DNA of 64,000 nucleotides from an uncultured Serinicoccus sp. (GTDB taxonomy: Bacteria; Actinomycetota; Actinomycetes; Actinomycetales; Dermatophilaceae). Shown in pieces: positions 31,983 through 45,438 of the stretch. Position 1 is the stretch's first letter. The number at the start of each line of letters is the position of its first letter. The DNA lies in the NCBI RefSeq assembly GCF_947500995.1, contig NZ_CANMUA010000004.1, positions 1 through 64,000 of the forward strand. The letters are read 5' to 3'. The notes beneath the pieces were generated by a model that was given only the letters and a program-made list of their open reading frames with translations, did no database searches and was not told where the DNA came from. Both the position numbers and the translations under genes were made by a program.

Positions 31983-33058
31983 GCCGCACCATCCAGGTCG
32001 GGGGAGCGGCGCCGTATGCCGTGCACCTGGGGCCGGACGCGCTGGCGCGGCTCGGTCGGCACGCGAGGCCGGGTCGGCGGGTGCTCGTCGTGCACCAGAC
32101 CGGGCGCGAGGGCCTCGCCCGGGACGCCGCGGACGTCCTGGCCCGCGCAGGGGCCGCCCCCGTGCTCGCACCCGTCCCGGACGCCGAGTCCGCGAAGACG
32201 GTGCCCGTCCTGGCCGGGCTGTGGACCCTCCTGGGGCAGCAGGGCTTCACCCGCTCCGACCTCGTGGTCGGCATCGGCGGTGGTGCCACGACCGACCTCG
32301 CCGGGTTCGCCGCGGCGAGCTGGCTGCGCGGGGTCGAGGCCGTCCAGCTGCCCACCTCCCTCCTGGGCGTGGTGGACGCCGCGGTCGGCGGCAAGACCGG
32401 CATCAACACCGCTGAGGGCAAGAACCTCGTCGGGGCGTTCCACCCCCCGGTCGAGGTCCTCTGCGACCCCGGCTGGACGGCCACGCAGCCGCGCGCGGAC
32501 TACGTGTCCGGCCTGGCGGAGGTCATCAAGTGCGGGTTCGTGGCCGACCCGACCATCCTCGAGCTCGTCGAGCACGACCCCGCGGCCGCGACCGACCCCC
32601 GACGCGACCCCGAGCTCGCCCTCGACCTCGTCGCCCGTGCCGTGCAGGTCAAGGCCGACGTCGTCGCGGCCGACCTCACCGAGTCCTCGCTGCGGGAGAT
32701 CCTCAACTACGGGCACACCTTCGCGCACGCGGTCGAGCAGGTCGAGGGCTACACCTGGCGCCACGGTGACGCGGTGGCGGTGGGCCTGGTCTACGTCGCC
32801 GAGCTCGCCCACCGGGCCGGCCTGCTGGACGGCGCCCTGCGGGACCGGCACCGGCAGGTGCTGGACGCGGTGGGGCTCCCCACGGCATACCGGCCGGGAC
32901 GCTGGGAGGAGCTGCGCACCGCGATGGGCCGCGACAAGAAGACCCGGGGGTCGACGCTGCGCTTCGTCGTGCTGGAGGGCCTGGCCCGCCCGGCCCGGCT
33001 GGAGGGCCCCTCGGAGGAGGACCTGCGGGCGGCCTACGCCGCCGTGGCAGCCGGGTAG
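31979..33058 (+). CDS. aroB: 3-dehydroquinate synthase
   Basis: 359 residues. It closes DAHP to dehydroquinate using NAD and a divalent metal. The NAD-site GIGGGATTDLAGFAAASWLRG in pieces, the metal His residues in NYGHTFAHAVE and WRHGDAVAVGLV, and the KTGINTAEGKNLVGAFH block are present. ATG at 31979 overlaps the aroK stop. Its stop codon TAG is also the first three bases of the candidate efp -10 element. Confidence 0.95.
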   Translation: MSRTIQVGGAAPYAVHLGPDALARLGRHARPGRRVLVVHQTGREGLARDAADVLARAGAAPVLAPVPDAESAKTVPVLAGLWTLLGQQGFTRSDLVVGIGGGATTDLAGFAAASWLRGVEAVQLPTSLLGVVDAAVGGKTGINTAEGKNLVGAFHPPVEVLCDPGWTATQPRADYVSGLAEVIKCGFVADPTILELVEHDPAAATDPRRDPELALDLVARAVQVKADVVAADLTESSLREILNYGHTFAHAVEQVEGYTWRHGDAVAVGLVYVAELAHRAGLLDGALRDRHRQVLDAVGLPTAYRPGRWEELRTAMGRDKKTRGSTLRFVVLEGLARPARLEGPSEEDLRAAYAAVAAG

Positions 33059-33061
33059 ACT
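33056..33061 (+). promoter_or_regulatory. candidate -10 element of efp
   Basis: TAGACT, sharing its first three bases with the aroB stop codon. It leaves a leader of about 48 bases to the efp GTG with GAAGGAAGA as ribosome binding site. No clear -35. Confidence 0.5.
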
Positions 33062-33115
33062 CGTCCGTCGATCCCCTGAACCCGCCGACCGGCACACCGA
33101 AGGAAGACACACGAC

Positions 33116-33676
33116 GTGGCAAGCACGAACGACCTGAAGAACGGCATGGTCCTCGACATGGACAACGGGCTGTGGCAGGTGCTGGAGTTCCAGCACGTCA
33201 AGCCCGGCAAGGGACCGGCCTTCGTCCGCACCAAGCTCAAGAACGTCCTGACCAACAAGATCGTGGACAAGACCTTCAACGCCGGCACCAAGGTGGAGAC
33301 GGCCACGGTCGACCGCTCGGACTACCAGTACCTCTACAACGACGGTACCGACTACATCTTCATGGACGAGAAGACCTACGAGCAGGTGCCGGTCACCGCC
33401 GAGGCCATGGGGGAGACCGCGAAGTACCTCCTGGAGAACAACCGGGCGATGATCGCCCAGCACGAGGGCCGGGTCCTCTACGTCGAGCTGCCCCCCTCGG
33501 TCGTGCTGGAGATCACCCACACCGACCCGGGCCTGCAGGGTGACCGCTCCACCGGCGGCACCAAGCCGGCCACCCTCGAGACCGGCGCGGAGATCCAGGT
33601 GCCGCTGTTCCTCGAGACCGGCACCAAGGTCAAGGTGGACACCCGCGACGGGTCCTACCTCGGCCGCGTGAACTGA
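33116..33676 (+). CDS. efp: elongation factor P
   Basis: 186 residues with the three beta-barrel domains of EF-P. It relieves ribosome stalling at polyproline. The loop that reaches the peptidyl transferase centre reads KPGKGPAF, with Lys at the tip position, the form that in actinobacteria appears to work without a beta-lysyl or rhamnosyl modification. The C-terminal signature is [15 protein letters not shown] at 33116 follows AAGGAAG. nusB starts three bases after its stop, the common pairing. Confidence 0.95.
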   Translation: MASTNDLKNGMVLDMDNGLWQVLEFQHVKPGKGPAFVRTKLKNVLTNKIVDKTFNAGTKVETATVDRSDYQYLYNDGTDYIFMDEKTYEQVPVTAEAMGETAKYLLENNRAMIAQHEGRVLYVELPPSVVLEITHTDPGLQGDRSTGGTKPATLETGAEIQVPLFLETGTKVKVDTRDGSYLGRVN

Positions 33677-33679
33677 CCC

Positions 33680-34093
33680 GTGGCCGCACGCACCCGGGCC
33701 CGCAAGCGGGCCCTGGAGCTGCTCTTCGAGGCCGAGCAGCGGGGGATCAACGTCGGTGAGCTGCTGGAGTCGCGCATCGAGACCCCGACGACGCAGCACG
33801 CGCTGCCGGACTACGCCGTCGAGATCGTCCGCGGGGTCATCTCGCACTGGGGGCAGATCGAGGAGATCCTCGCGACCTGGTCGCAGGGGTGGAGCCTGGA
33901 GCGTATGGCGGCCGTCGACCGGGCGGCGCTGCGCGTGGGGTGCTGGGAGATCCTCTGGAACGACGAGGTGCCGGACATGGTCGCCGTCGCCGAGGCGGTC
34001 GAGCTGGTCGGCCGCATGAGCACCGACGAGTCCCCGGGCTTCGTCAACGGGCTGCTGGCCCGCATCGCCGAGGTCAAGCACACCCTCGTCTGA
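33680..34093 (+). CDS. nusB: transcription antitermination factor NusB
   Basis: 137 residues, all-helical. The RNA-binding Arg-rich start is ARTRARKRALELLFEAEQ, and the conserved core is DYAVEIVRGV, AAVDRAALRVGCWEIL and AVELVGRMSTDESPGFVNGLL. With NusE it binds boxA during rRNA transcription. GTG at 33680 lies four bases after the efp stop, so the two are co-transcribed. The pyrR promoter begins at its 3' end. Confidence 0.92.
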   Translation: MAARTRARKRALELLFEAEQRGINVGELLESRIETPTTQHALPDYAVEIVRGVISHWGQIEEILATWSQGWSLERMAAVDRAALRVGCWEILWNDEVPDMVAVAEAVELVGRMSTDESPGFVNGLLARIAEVKHTLV

Positions 34094-34118
34094 GCCCGCC
34101 CCTCCGAGCGGGTAGGAT
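34090..34118 (+). promoter_or_regulatory. pyrimidine operon promoter
   Basis: CTGAGC (34090-34095) and TAGGAT (34113-34118) are separated by 17 bases. The -35 hexamer overlaps the nusB stop. The start would be near 34125, giving a leader of about 55 bases that contains the PyrR hairpin. Confidence 0.55.
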
Positions 34119-34144
34119 CGGCGCAGCACCGTCACGTCCTTTAA

Positions 34145-35687
<1,543 letters not shown>

Positions 35688-35691
<4 letters not shown>

Positions 35692-37007
35692 GCCGCACGC
35701 CCGCCCTGCTCGTCCGGGGTGCCGACCTCGCGGGGGGTGGCGCCGGAGACGTGCTCGTCGTGGACGGCACCATCCGCGCGGTCGGGACCGACGCCGCCGC
35801 CGACGCGCCCGAGGGGGTGCAGCGCCTGGACGCCGACGGGCTCGTGCTGCTCCCGGGCCTCGTCGACCTGCACACCCACCTGCGCGAGCCCGGGCGGGAG
35901 GACGCCGAGACCATCGAGACCGGTTCGCAGGCAGCCGCGGTCGGCGGTTTCACCGCCGTCCTGGCCATGGCCAACACCACCCCGGTCACGGACTCCGCCG
36001 AGGTCGCCGAGACCGTGCTCGACCTGGGGCGCCGAGCGGGCTACGTCGACGTCCACCCGGTGGGCGCGGTCACCAAGGGGCTGGCCGGGCAGGAGCTGGC
36101 CGAGCTCGGGCTGATGGCCCGCTCGCGGGCCCGGGTCCGGGTCTTCTCCGACGACGGCCGGTGCGTCGACGACGCCCGCCTCATGCGCCGGGCGCTGGAG
36201 TACGTCAAGGGCTTCGGCGGCGTCGTCTCGCAGCACGCGCAGGACCCGCGCCTGGCCGACGGCACGGCGTGCTGCCACGAGGGAGAGCTCTCCGGGCGGC
36301 TCGGGCTGCCCGGGTGGCCGGCCGTCGCCGAGGAGACGGTCGTGGCGCGGGACGTCATGCTGGCCCGGCACACCGGGTCGCGCGTCCACGTCGCCCACGT
36401 GTCGACGGCCGGGAGCGTCGAGGTCCTCCGGTGGGCCAAGGCGCAGGGGATCGCGGTGACCGCCGAGGTCACCCCGCACCACCTCATGCTCACCGAGGAC
36501 GAGCTCGCCGGCTACGACCCGACCTTCAAGGTCAACCCACCGCTGCGGCCGGCCGAGGACACCCGGGCCCTGCGCGAGGCGCTCGCCGACGGCACCATCG
36601 ACGCGGTCGCCACCGACCACGCCCCGCACGTGCGTCAGGACAAGGAGCACGCCTTCGCCGACGCGGCCTTCGGCATGCTCGGGCTGGAGACCGCCCTCCC
36701 CGTCGTCTCGACGGTCATGGTGGCCGAGGGCCGCATGACGTGGGCCGACGTGGCCCGCACCATGTCGGCGACCCCCGCGCGGATCGCCGGGCTGACCGAC
36801 CAGGGCCGCGGGCTCACCCCGGGTGCCCCGGCCAACCTCACCCTGGTCGACCCCACCCGCAGCCACACCGTGGACCGGGCGCTGTCGCGCTCCCTGTCCC
36901 GCAACAACCCCTGGCACGGCCGCCGGCTCACCGGCGCCGTGCACCTGACGATGCTCCGAGGCCAGGTCACCGCCCGCGAGGGCCTGGTGTGGGGAGCCAC
37001 CTCATGA
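35688..37007 (+). CDS. pyrC: dihydroorotase (class I)
   Basis: 439 residues. Metal-binding [10 protein letters not shown] opens the barrel, [16 protein letters not shown] follows, and the catalytic TDHAPH lies near the C-terminus, as in class I dihydroorotases. GTG at 35688 follows GGGGAAGGAGAC, a strong ribosome binding site inside the pyrB end. The carA ATG overlaps its stop; the small membrane gene found between pyrC and carA in many relatives is absent. Confidence 0.95.
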
Positions 37008-38218
37008 CCGACGTGACGAAAGAGGCAGCGGTGACCCCAGCCCAGCCCGAGCCGGCCCTCCTCGTGCTCGAGGACGGCCGCACCTTCCGTGGAGAGGCCT
37101 ACGGTGCGCGCGGGCGGACCGTCGGCGAGGCGGTCTTCTGCACCGGGATGACCGGCTACCAGGAGACGCTCACCGACCCGTCCTACCACCGCCAGGTGGT
37201 GGTCATGACGGCGCCGCACATCGGCAACACCGGCGTGAACACGACGGACATGGAGAGCAGGCGCATCTGGGTCGCCGGCTTCGTGGTGCGCGACCCCGCG
37301 ATCCGGCCCTCGAGCTGGCGCTCGCAGGGCGACCTGGGCCAGGCGCTGGAGCAGGCCGGCGTCGTCGGCATCAGCGGCATCGACACCCGGGCGCTGACCC
37401 GGCACCTGCGGGACCGGGGCGCCATGCGGGTCGGGGTCTTCTCCGGCGAGGCCGCCGCTGCGGGCCCGGAGGAGCTGCTGCGCCAGGTCACCGAGGCACC
37501 CCTCATGGCCGGGTCCGCGCTGGCCGCGGAGGTCTCGACCCCCGAGCCCTACGTCGTGTCCCCGCCGGAGGGGGTGCCGACCCGCTTCCGCGTCGCGGCC
37601 CTCGACCTCGGCATCAAGGGCATGACCCCGGCGCAGCTGGCGCGGCGGGGGATCGAGGTCCACGTCCTGCCCAGCCGGACCACCGCGGAGGAGCTCCTCG
37701 AGCTGGACCCCGACGGCGTCTTCTTCTCCAACGGGCCGGGTGACCCGGCGACCGCGGAGCACGAGGTCGCCCTGCTGCAGGAGGTCCTCGACCGGCGCAT
37801 CCCGTTCTTCGGGATCTGCTTCGGCAACCAGCTGCTCGGTCGGGCCCTCGGGCTGGGCACCTACAAGCTGGCCTTCGGCCACCGCGGGATCAACCAGCCC
37901 GTGCTCGACCGCACCACCGGCAAGGTGGAGGTGACCAGCCACAACCACGGCTTCGCGATCGCCTGGCCGGACGGCATACCGACCGACCAGCCGGCGGACA
38001 CGCCCTACGGCCCGGTCCGCTGCGACCACGTCGCCCTCAACGACGACGTCGTGGAGGGGCTCTCCTGCGTGGACGTGCCGGCCTTCAGCGTGCAGTACCA
38101 CCCCGAGGCCGCGGCCGGGCCGCACGACGCGGAGTACCTCTTCGACCGTTTCGTGGACCTGCTCGAGCGGCGCACGTCCACCACCTCCACCACCTCCCCG
38201 ACCTCCCAGGAGTCCTGA
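37004..38218 (+). CDS. carA: carbamoyl-phosphate synthase, small (glutaminase) subunit
   Basis: 404 residues. The N-terminal CPSase domain includes [16 protein letters not shown], and the C-terminal class I glutaminase has Cys in [14 protein letters not shown] and the His-Glu pair in [11 protein letters not shown]. It supplies ammonia to CarB. ATG at 37004 overlaps the pyrC stop; a GTG nine codons later is an alternative. The C-terminal tail is Thr/Ser-rich. Confidence 0.95.
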   Translation: MTDVTKEAAVTPAQPEPALLVLEDGRTFRGEAYGARGRTVGEAVFCTGMTGYQETLTDPSYHRQVVVMTAPHIGNTGVNTTDMESRRIWVAGFVVRDPAIRPSSWRSQGDLGQALEQAGVVGISGIDTRALTRHLRDRGAMRVGVFSGEAAAAGPEELLRQVTEAPLMAGSALAAEVSTPEPYVVSPPEGVPTRFRVAALDLGIKGMTPAQLARRGIEVHVLPSRTTAEELLELDPDGVFFSNGPGDPATAEHEVALLQEVLDRRIPFFGICFGNQLLGRALGLGTYKLAFGHRGINQPVLDRTTGKVEVTSHNHGFAIAWPDGIPTDQPADTPYGPVRCDHVALNDDVVEGLSCVDVPAFSVQYHPEAAAGPHDAEYLFDRFVDLLERRTSTTSTTSPTSQES

Positions 38219-38220
38219 GC

Positions 38221-41562
<3,342 letters not shown>

Positions 41563-41572
41563 GCGGGCGGCG

Positions 41573-42367
41573 ATGACCGGCGACGGGCCCGCCGGCCCGG
41601 TCCGCACGGGCGTGGTCACCCTGGCCCGGCCGGCGGGGGCCTTCGACGTCCTGAGCCTGGCGGTCCCCGCGGGGCCGGACTGGGCCACGGCCCGGCCCGG
41701 GCAGTTCCTCGTGGTGCCCGGCAACCCCGGTCGCGGCGACGCGCTGCCCGGCCTGCACTGGCTGGCCGACGTCTCGGTGGACCCCGTCCACGGGACCGCG
41801 GTCGAGGTCGCCGTGCGGGCGGGTGGCGGCTGGGACGTCGGCCACCGCCTGCGCCTCATCGGCCCGCTCGGCCGGGGGTTCGGTGTCCCGACCGACCCCG
41901 TCCCGGCGCTGGTCGTGGGGCACGGGGGGTCGACGGTGCCGTTGCGCTGGCTGGTGGCGCGGTTGCGCGCCCGGGGGTGCCCGGTGCACGTGGTGCTGTC
42001 CGCGGACGACCCGGACGAGCACTTCGAGGTGGCGTCCCTGCGGCGGCTGGCCGCCAGCGTCCGGCTGACCGCCGAGCCGGACCTCGGCCGGGTGGCGACG
42101 CAGGTCCTGGAGCAGGAGCCGCGGACCGGCGTGGTCTACGCCGCCGGGCCGCGCGCCACGGTCGCGCAGGTCGCGCGGGCCGCGGTGGCGGCCGGCCGGC
42201 CCGTGCGGGTGAGCGCGCTCGACCTCGCCGAGCCCGTGCTGTGCGGCACGGGGCTGTGCGGCCAGTGCGACCTCGACGTCTCCAACAGCGCCGGGGGACG
42301 GTCGCTGCGACCGTGCCTGGAGGGACCCGTGGTGCCGGGGGAGCAGGTGCTCGATGCGCCGCGGTGA
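41573..42367 (+). CDS. pyrK: PyrK-like iron-sulfur flavoprotein subunit, partly degenerate
   Basis: 264 residues, homologous to the electron-transfer subunit of class 1B dihydroorotate dehydrogenase. The C-terminal [2Fe-2S] ligands are kept: LCGTGLCGQCD and a later RPCLEGP give the four-Cys spacing. The NAD-binding half (VVGHGGSTVPLRWLVARL) is recognisable. The FAD-binding Arg-x-x-Ser motif expected near LLRRAFSI reads LHWLADVS here, so flavin binding may be weakened. ATG at 41573 follows carB closely, and it overlaps the next gene by 14 bases. Whether it still serves orotate synthesis is doubtful, given its partner. Confidence 0.7.
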   Translation: MTGDGPAGPVRTGVVTLARPAGAFDVLSLAVPAGPDWATARPGQFLVVPGNPGRGDALPGLHWLADVSVDPVHGTAVEVAVRAGGGWDVGHRLRLIGPLGRGFGVPTDPVPALVVGHGGSTVPLRWLVARLRARGCPVHVVLSADDPDEHFEVASLRRLAASVRLTAEPDLGRVATQVLEQEPRTGVVYAAGPRATVAQVARAAVAAGRPVRVSALDLAEPVLCGTGLCGQCDLDVSNSAGGRSLRPCLEGPVVPGEQVLDAPR

Positions 42368-43205
42368 CCGCCTGCCCGGCGTGTGGATCGCGCCGGGGGC
42401 GGTGGACGACCCGCGGGGGCTGCTGCGCTTCGGGCCCCTCGGCAGGGTGGCCGTGCCCGTCGGCCCCGTCGTCGGGGGTCGCGGTGGACGAGGCGCCGCT
42501 GCCGTCCACGGCACCGGCCCCGGTGGCGTCGAGCACGACGAGGCGCCCGGACTCGACCTGGTGGAGGCCGTCGACCGGCTCCGGTGGTGCGCCACCCGGG
42601 ACCTGCGCGCGCTGGTGGCGGTGCGCGGCACCACCCCGGGGGAACCCGCCACGCTGGCCGGACGCCTGTGCCGAGGGCTGGAGGGCGACTCGGTCGCCGC
42701 CGTCGAGGTCGACCTCCGCGGTGCCGACGACCAGCACTGTCTCCGGGTCCTGGCCCGCGTGCGCGAGGAGACCCCGCGCGACCTGCTGCTGCTGGCCCGG
42801 CTGTCCGCGCTCCAGCCGGACCTCGTGGGCTGCGCCCGCGCGGCGGTCGCCGGGGGAGCGGGGGCCGTGGTGGTCTGCGGAGCGGTCCCCCTGGGGCCGG
42901 GGCGGTGGTGGTCCGGCCCGTCGACGGCGGCGGTCTGCCGCTCGGGGGTCCGGGCCCTGGCCCAGGCCGCCGTCGAGCAGCGCTGGCCGGCGGTCCCGGT
43001 CGTCGCCGCGGGCGGGGTCCACGACGTCCCCTCCGCGCGTGCGGTCCTCCGCGAGGGGGCGCAGGCCGTGCAGCTGGGATCGGCGTTGTGGGCGGATCCG
43101 ACCGTCCTGTGGGCCGTGCTCGACGGCCTGGACCCCGCCGCCGTCGCCGGCACCCGTACCCCCGGCCCCACCCACCCCGACACCCACCCCGAGGAGAGCC
43201 GATGA
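42354..43205 (+). CDS. PyrD-like protein lacking catalytic residues
   Basis: 283 residues. It aligns along its whole length with class 1B dihydroorotate dehydrogenase: SGP of the FMN region and the C-terminal VPVVAAGGVHD then EGAQAVQLGSALW are clear. The expected catalytic parts are lost: the Lys of the TK motif is replaced (AVPVGPV), the N-x-S-x-PN block reads VEVDLRGADD, the Lys of AKLSP is Arg (LARLS), and INT reads CGA. The frame is open and codon use normal, so it is not a fresh pseudogene. It may be a structural partner of the PyrK-like protein or have a new role. A working dihydroorotate dehydrogenase should exist elsewhere. Confidence 0.7.
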   Translation: MRRGDRLPGVWIAPGAVDDPRGLLRFGPLGRVAVPVGPVVGGRGGRGAAAVHGTGPGGVEHDEAPGLDLVEAVDRLRWCATRDLRALVAVRGTTPGEPATLAGRLCRGLEGDSVAAVEVDLRGADDQHCLRVLARVREETPRDLLLLARLSALQPDLVGCARAAVAGGAGAVVVCGAVPLGPGRWWSGPSTAAVCRSGVRALAQAAVEQRWPAVPVVAAGGVHDVPSARAVLREGAQAVQLGSALWADPTVLWAVLDGLDPAAVAGTRTPGPTHPDTHPEESR

Positions 43206-44071
43206 GCCACGTCGACGAGGGCGGACACCCCCCGACGCCGACCCCGGAGCGGTTCGGCCTGCGCCTGCACCGGGCCCTGGTCGAGCACGGCCCGCTGTGC
43301 GTGGGGATCGACCCCCACCGCGAGCTGCTCGAGACCTGGGGTCTGCCCGACACCCCGGACGGCCTGCGCGAGTTCTGCACGGTCGTCCTGGACGCGGCAG
43401 CCGGCCGGTGCGCCGCGGTCAAGCCCCAGTCCGCCTTCTTCGAGCGGCACGGGTCGGCCGGTGTCGCCGTCCTGGAGGAGGTGCTCGCCCAGGCCCGTCA
43501 GCGAGGTCTGCTGACCGTCCTCGACGTCAAGCGGGGGGACATCGGCAGCACCATGCAGGGCTACGCGGAGGCCTACCTGGGACCTGGGGCCCCGCTCGCC
43601 GCGGACGCGCTGACCCTGAGCCCCTACCTCGGCTACGAGGCCCTCCGGCCGGCGCTGGACCTGGCCCGCGAGTCCGGCCGCGGCGCCTTCGTGCTGGTGC
43701 GGACGTCCAACCCGGAGGCGGCGGACGTCCAGTCCGTGGGGCGGCCCACGGTCGCCTCCCGGGTCCTCGCCGGCGTGGGCCGCGACACCCTCGGCCAGGC
43801 GCCCTGCGGTGACATCGGCGTCGTCGTCGGTGCGACGGTCGACCTCGCGGACGAGCAGCTGGGGCTGGCCGAGACCTTCGCGCCCGTCCTGGCCCCGGGT
43901 GTGGGGGCCCAGGGGGCGGACGAGCACGACGTCGCCCGGTCCTTCGCCGACGTCCGCGGGCGGGTGCTGGTCCCCGTGTCACGAGCGGTGCTGGGCGCAG
44001 GCCCGGCAGGGGTGGGCCAGGAGGTCGAGCGCTGGGCCGACCGGTTGGCCACGGCCCTGGGTCGCTGCTGA
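43202..44071 (+). CDS. pyrF: orotidine-5'-phosphate decarboxylase (type 2)
   Basis: 289 residues. It decarboxylates OMP to UMP, the last step of the operon's pathway. The catalytic block is DVKRGDIGSTMQGYAEAY, with VGIDPHRELL and VKPQSAFFERHG before it and the phosphate-site end APGVGAQG; this set is the longer type 2 family. ATG at 43202 follows GAGGAGAGCCG. It ends the operon; a 138-base gap with a strong promoter follows. Confidence 0.94.
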   Translation: MSHVDEGGHPPTPTPERFGLRLHRALVEHGPLCVGIDPHRELLETWGLPDTPDGLREFCTVVLDAAAGRCAAVKPQSAFFERHGSAGVAVLEEVLAQARQRGLLTVLDVKRGDIGSTMQGYAEAYLGPGAPLAADALTLSPYLGYEALRPALDLARESGRGAFVLVRTSNPEAADVQSVGRPTVASRVLAGVGRDTLGQAPCGDIGVVVGATVDLADEQLGLAETFAPVLAPGVGAQGADEHDVARSFADVRGRVLVPVSRAVLGAGPAGVGQEVERWADRLATALGRC

Positions 44072-44133
44072 CGGGACGGGCCGACCGCATCCGCCCCGGT
44101 GACCCGCTCCGGCGCCGTGCCGGGTGCTGCGGG

Positions 44134-44163
44134 TTGGCACGGCGGGCGGAGGGTCGCTATGTT
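44134..44163 (+). promoter_or_regulatory. promoter of mihF
   Basis: TTGGCA (44134-44139) and TATGTT (44158-44163) are separated by 18 bases, one of the best vegetative promoters in the window. The start would be near 44170, about 40 bases before the mihF GTG. Confidence 0.7.
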
Positions 44164-44171
44164 CGTCGGCA

Positions 44172-44185
44172 CCAGGGTTCCCTGG
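44172..44185. promoter_or_regulatory. palindrome at the mihF transcription start
   Basis: CCAGGGTTCCCTGG is a perfect 6-bp inverted repeat with a 2-base centre, beginning a few bases after the predicted start point. It could be an operator for a dimeric protein or a short RNA hairpin in the leader. Confidence 0.5.
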
Positions 44186-44209
44186 CACTGGATGACAAGG
44201 AGTAGGACC

Positions 44210-44527
44210 GTGGCCCTTCCCGAGCTGACGCCGGAGCAACGCGCCGACGCGCTGGCCAAGGCTGCTGCCGCCCGTCGTGAGCGTGCAGCCGTCAAGAACC
44301 GCCTGAAGAACTCCCAGGGCTCCCTCAAGGACGTCATCGCCGAGGGTAAGGAGAACGACGTCATCGGCAAGATGAAGGTCTCGGCCCTGCTGGAGTCCAT
44401 GCCCGGCGTCGGCCGCGTGCGCGCGCGGCAGCTCATGGAGGAGATCGGCATCTCCGAGAGTCGGCGCGTCCGAGGGCTGGGCGCCAACCAGGTGCACCAC
44501 CTGCTCGACCACTTCAGCGGCCGCTGA
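44210..44527 (+). CDS. mihF: actinobacterial integration host factor mIHF
   Basis: 105 residues, the core length of the family. A long basic first helix ([20 protein letters not shown]) leads into the helix-two-turn-helix-like DNA-binding part, [21 protein letters not shown] then [14 protein letters not shown]. It is a nucleoid protein essential in mycobacteria. GTG at 44210 follows ACAAGGAG; upstream in-frame sequence lies in the promoter and is rejected. gmk follows in overlapping frames, as in other actinobacteria. Confidence 0.95.
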   Translation: MALPELTPEQRADALAKAAAARRERAAVKNRLKNSQGSLKDVIAEGKENDVIGKMKVSALLESMPGVGRVRARQLMEEIGISESRRVRGLGANQVHHLLDHFSGR

Positions 44528-44574
44528 GCGCCGCGGCCGAGCCCGGTGCGAACCCGGGCGAGCAGCGACGGCTG

Positions 44575-45126
44575 GTGGTGCTGGCCGGTCCCACGGCGGT
44601 CGGCAAGGGCACGGTGGCCAGCTACGTCCGGGAGCACCACCCGGCGGTGTGGCTCTCGGTGTCCGCGACCACCCGCCCGCCTCGTCCCGGCGAGGTCGAG
44701 GGCCGGCACTACTTCTTCGTCGACGACGGCGAGTTCGACCGGCTGGAGGCCTCCGGGCAGCTGCTGGAGTCGGCCACGGTGCACGGACGGGCCCGCTACG
44801 GCACTCCGCGGGGGCCGGTGGACCAGGCGCTCTCGCAGGGGCGCCCGGCCCTGCTGGAGATCGACCTGCAGGGCGCGCGGCAGGTGCGGGAGGCCATGCC
44901 GGAGGCGCTGTTCGTCTTCCTGGCCCCGCCGAGCTGGGAGGAGCTGGTCCAGCGGCTCGTGGGCCGGGGGACCGAGACGGAGGCGGAACGCACGGCTCGG
45001 CTGAGCACCGCGCGGACCGAGCTGGCGGCGGCCCAGGAGTTCGACGTGACCATCGTCAACGACGATGTCGCCCGGGCCGCCGAGGAACTCGTATCATTGA
45101 TGGTTGACCCCCGAGCTAAGGACTGA
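44575..45126 (+). CDS. gmk: guanylate kinase
   Basis: 183 residues from the first standard start. P-loop GPTAVGKGT is followed by [20 protein letters not shown] (GMP site) and [12 protein letters not shown]. It phosphorylates GMP to GDP. The start is uncertain: GTG at 44575 cuts into the first strand (RLVVLAGP), while a CTG at 44524 overlapping the mihF stop would restore it as LSAAAEP...RRLVVLAGP, without a good ribosome binding site. No ATG, GTG or TTG exists in frame between. It leads into rpoZ and coaBC. Confidence 0.9.
   Translation: MVLAGPTAVGKGTVASYVREHHPAVWLSVSATTRPPRPGEVEGRHYFFVDDGEFDRLEASGQLLESATVHGRARYGTPRGPVDQALSQGRPALLEIDLQGARQVREAMPEALFVFLAPPSWEELVQRLVGRGTETEAERTARLSTARTELAAAQEFDVTIVNDDVARAAEELVSLMVDPRAKD
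45092..45097 (+). promoter_or_regulatory. candidate -10 element of rpoZ
   Basis: TATCAT inside the end of gmk, about 37 bases before the rpoZ GTG, with AAGGA as ribosome binding site. No good -35. It may add expression to read-through from mihF-gmk. Confidence 0.4.
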
Positions 45127-45133
45127 GACGAAC

Positions 45134-45403
45134 GTGAGTGGAACCGGCACCATCGCCCACCCGGACGGCATCACCAACCCGCCCATCGACAGCTTGCTGC
45201 AGCGCGCCGACAGCAAGTACGCCCTCGTCATCTACGCCGCGAAGCGCGCCCGGCAGATCAACGCCTACTACTCCCAGCTGAGCGAGGGCCTGCTGGAGTA
45301 CGTCGGCCCCCTCGTCGAGGCCGAGGCCACCGACAAGCCGTTGTCGATCGCGCTGCACGAGATCGACCAGGGCAAGCTGCACACGAGCTCCCCGGAGAGC
45401 TGA
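45134..45403 (+). CDS. rpoZ: RNA polymerase omega subunit
   Basis: 89 residues. The conserved omega core is [29 protein letters not shown], in pieces, followed by a short tail ending in [15 protein letters not shown]. It helps assemble beta-prime into the polymerase. GTG at 45134 follows AAGGACTGAGACGAAC; a GTG-less upstream extension of ten codons is rejected. The gmk-rpoZ-coaBC-metK-priA neighbourhood is typical for actinobacteria. Confidence 0.93.
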   Translation: MSGTGTIAHPDGITNPPIDSLLQRADSKYALVIYAAKRARQINAYYSQLSEGLLEYVGPLVEAEATDKPLSIALHEIDQGKLHTSSPES

Positions 45404-45438
45404 GCAGGACCCGGCGGGCGACGAGCGACGGCACCGGT

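Noticed and set aside
45104-45109. TTGACC as -35 of rpoZ
   Set aside because: No TANNNT hexamer lies 16-19 bases downstream; TATCAT upstream fits better.
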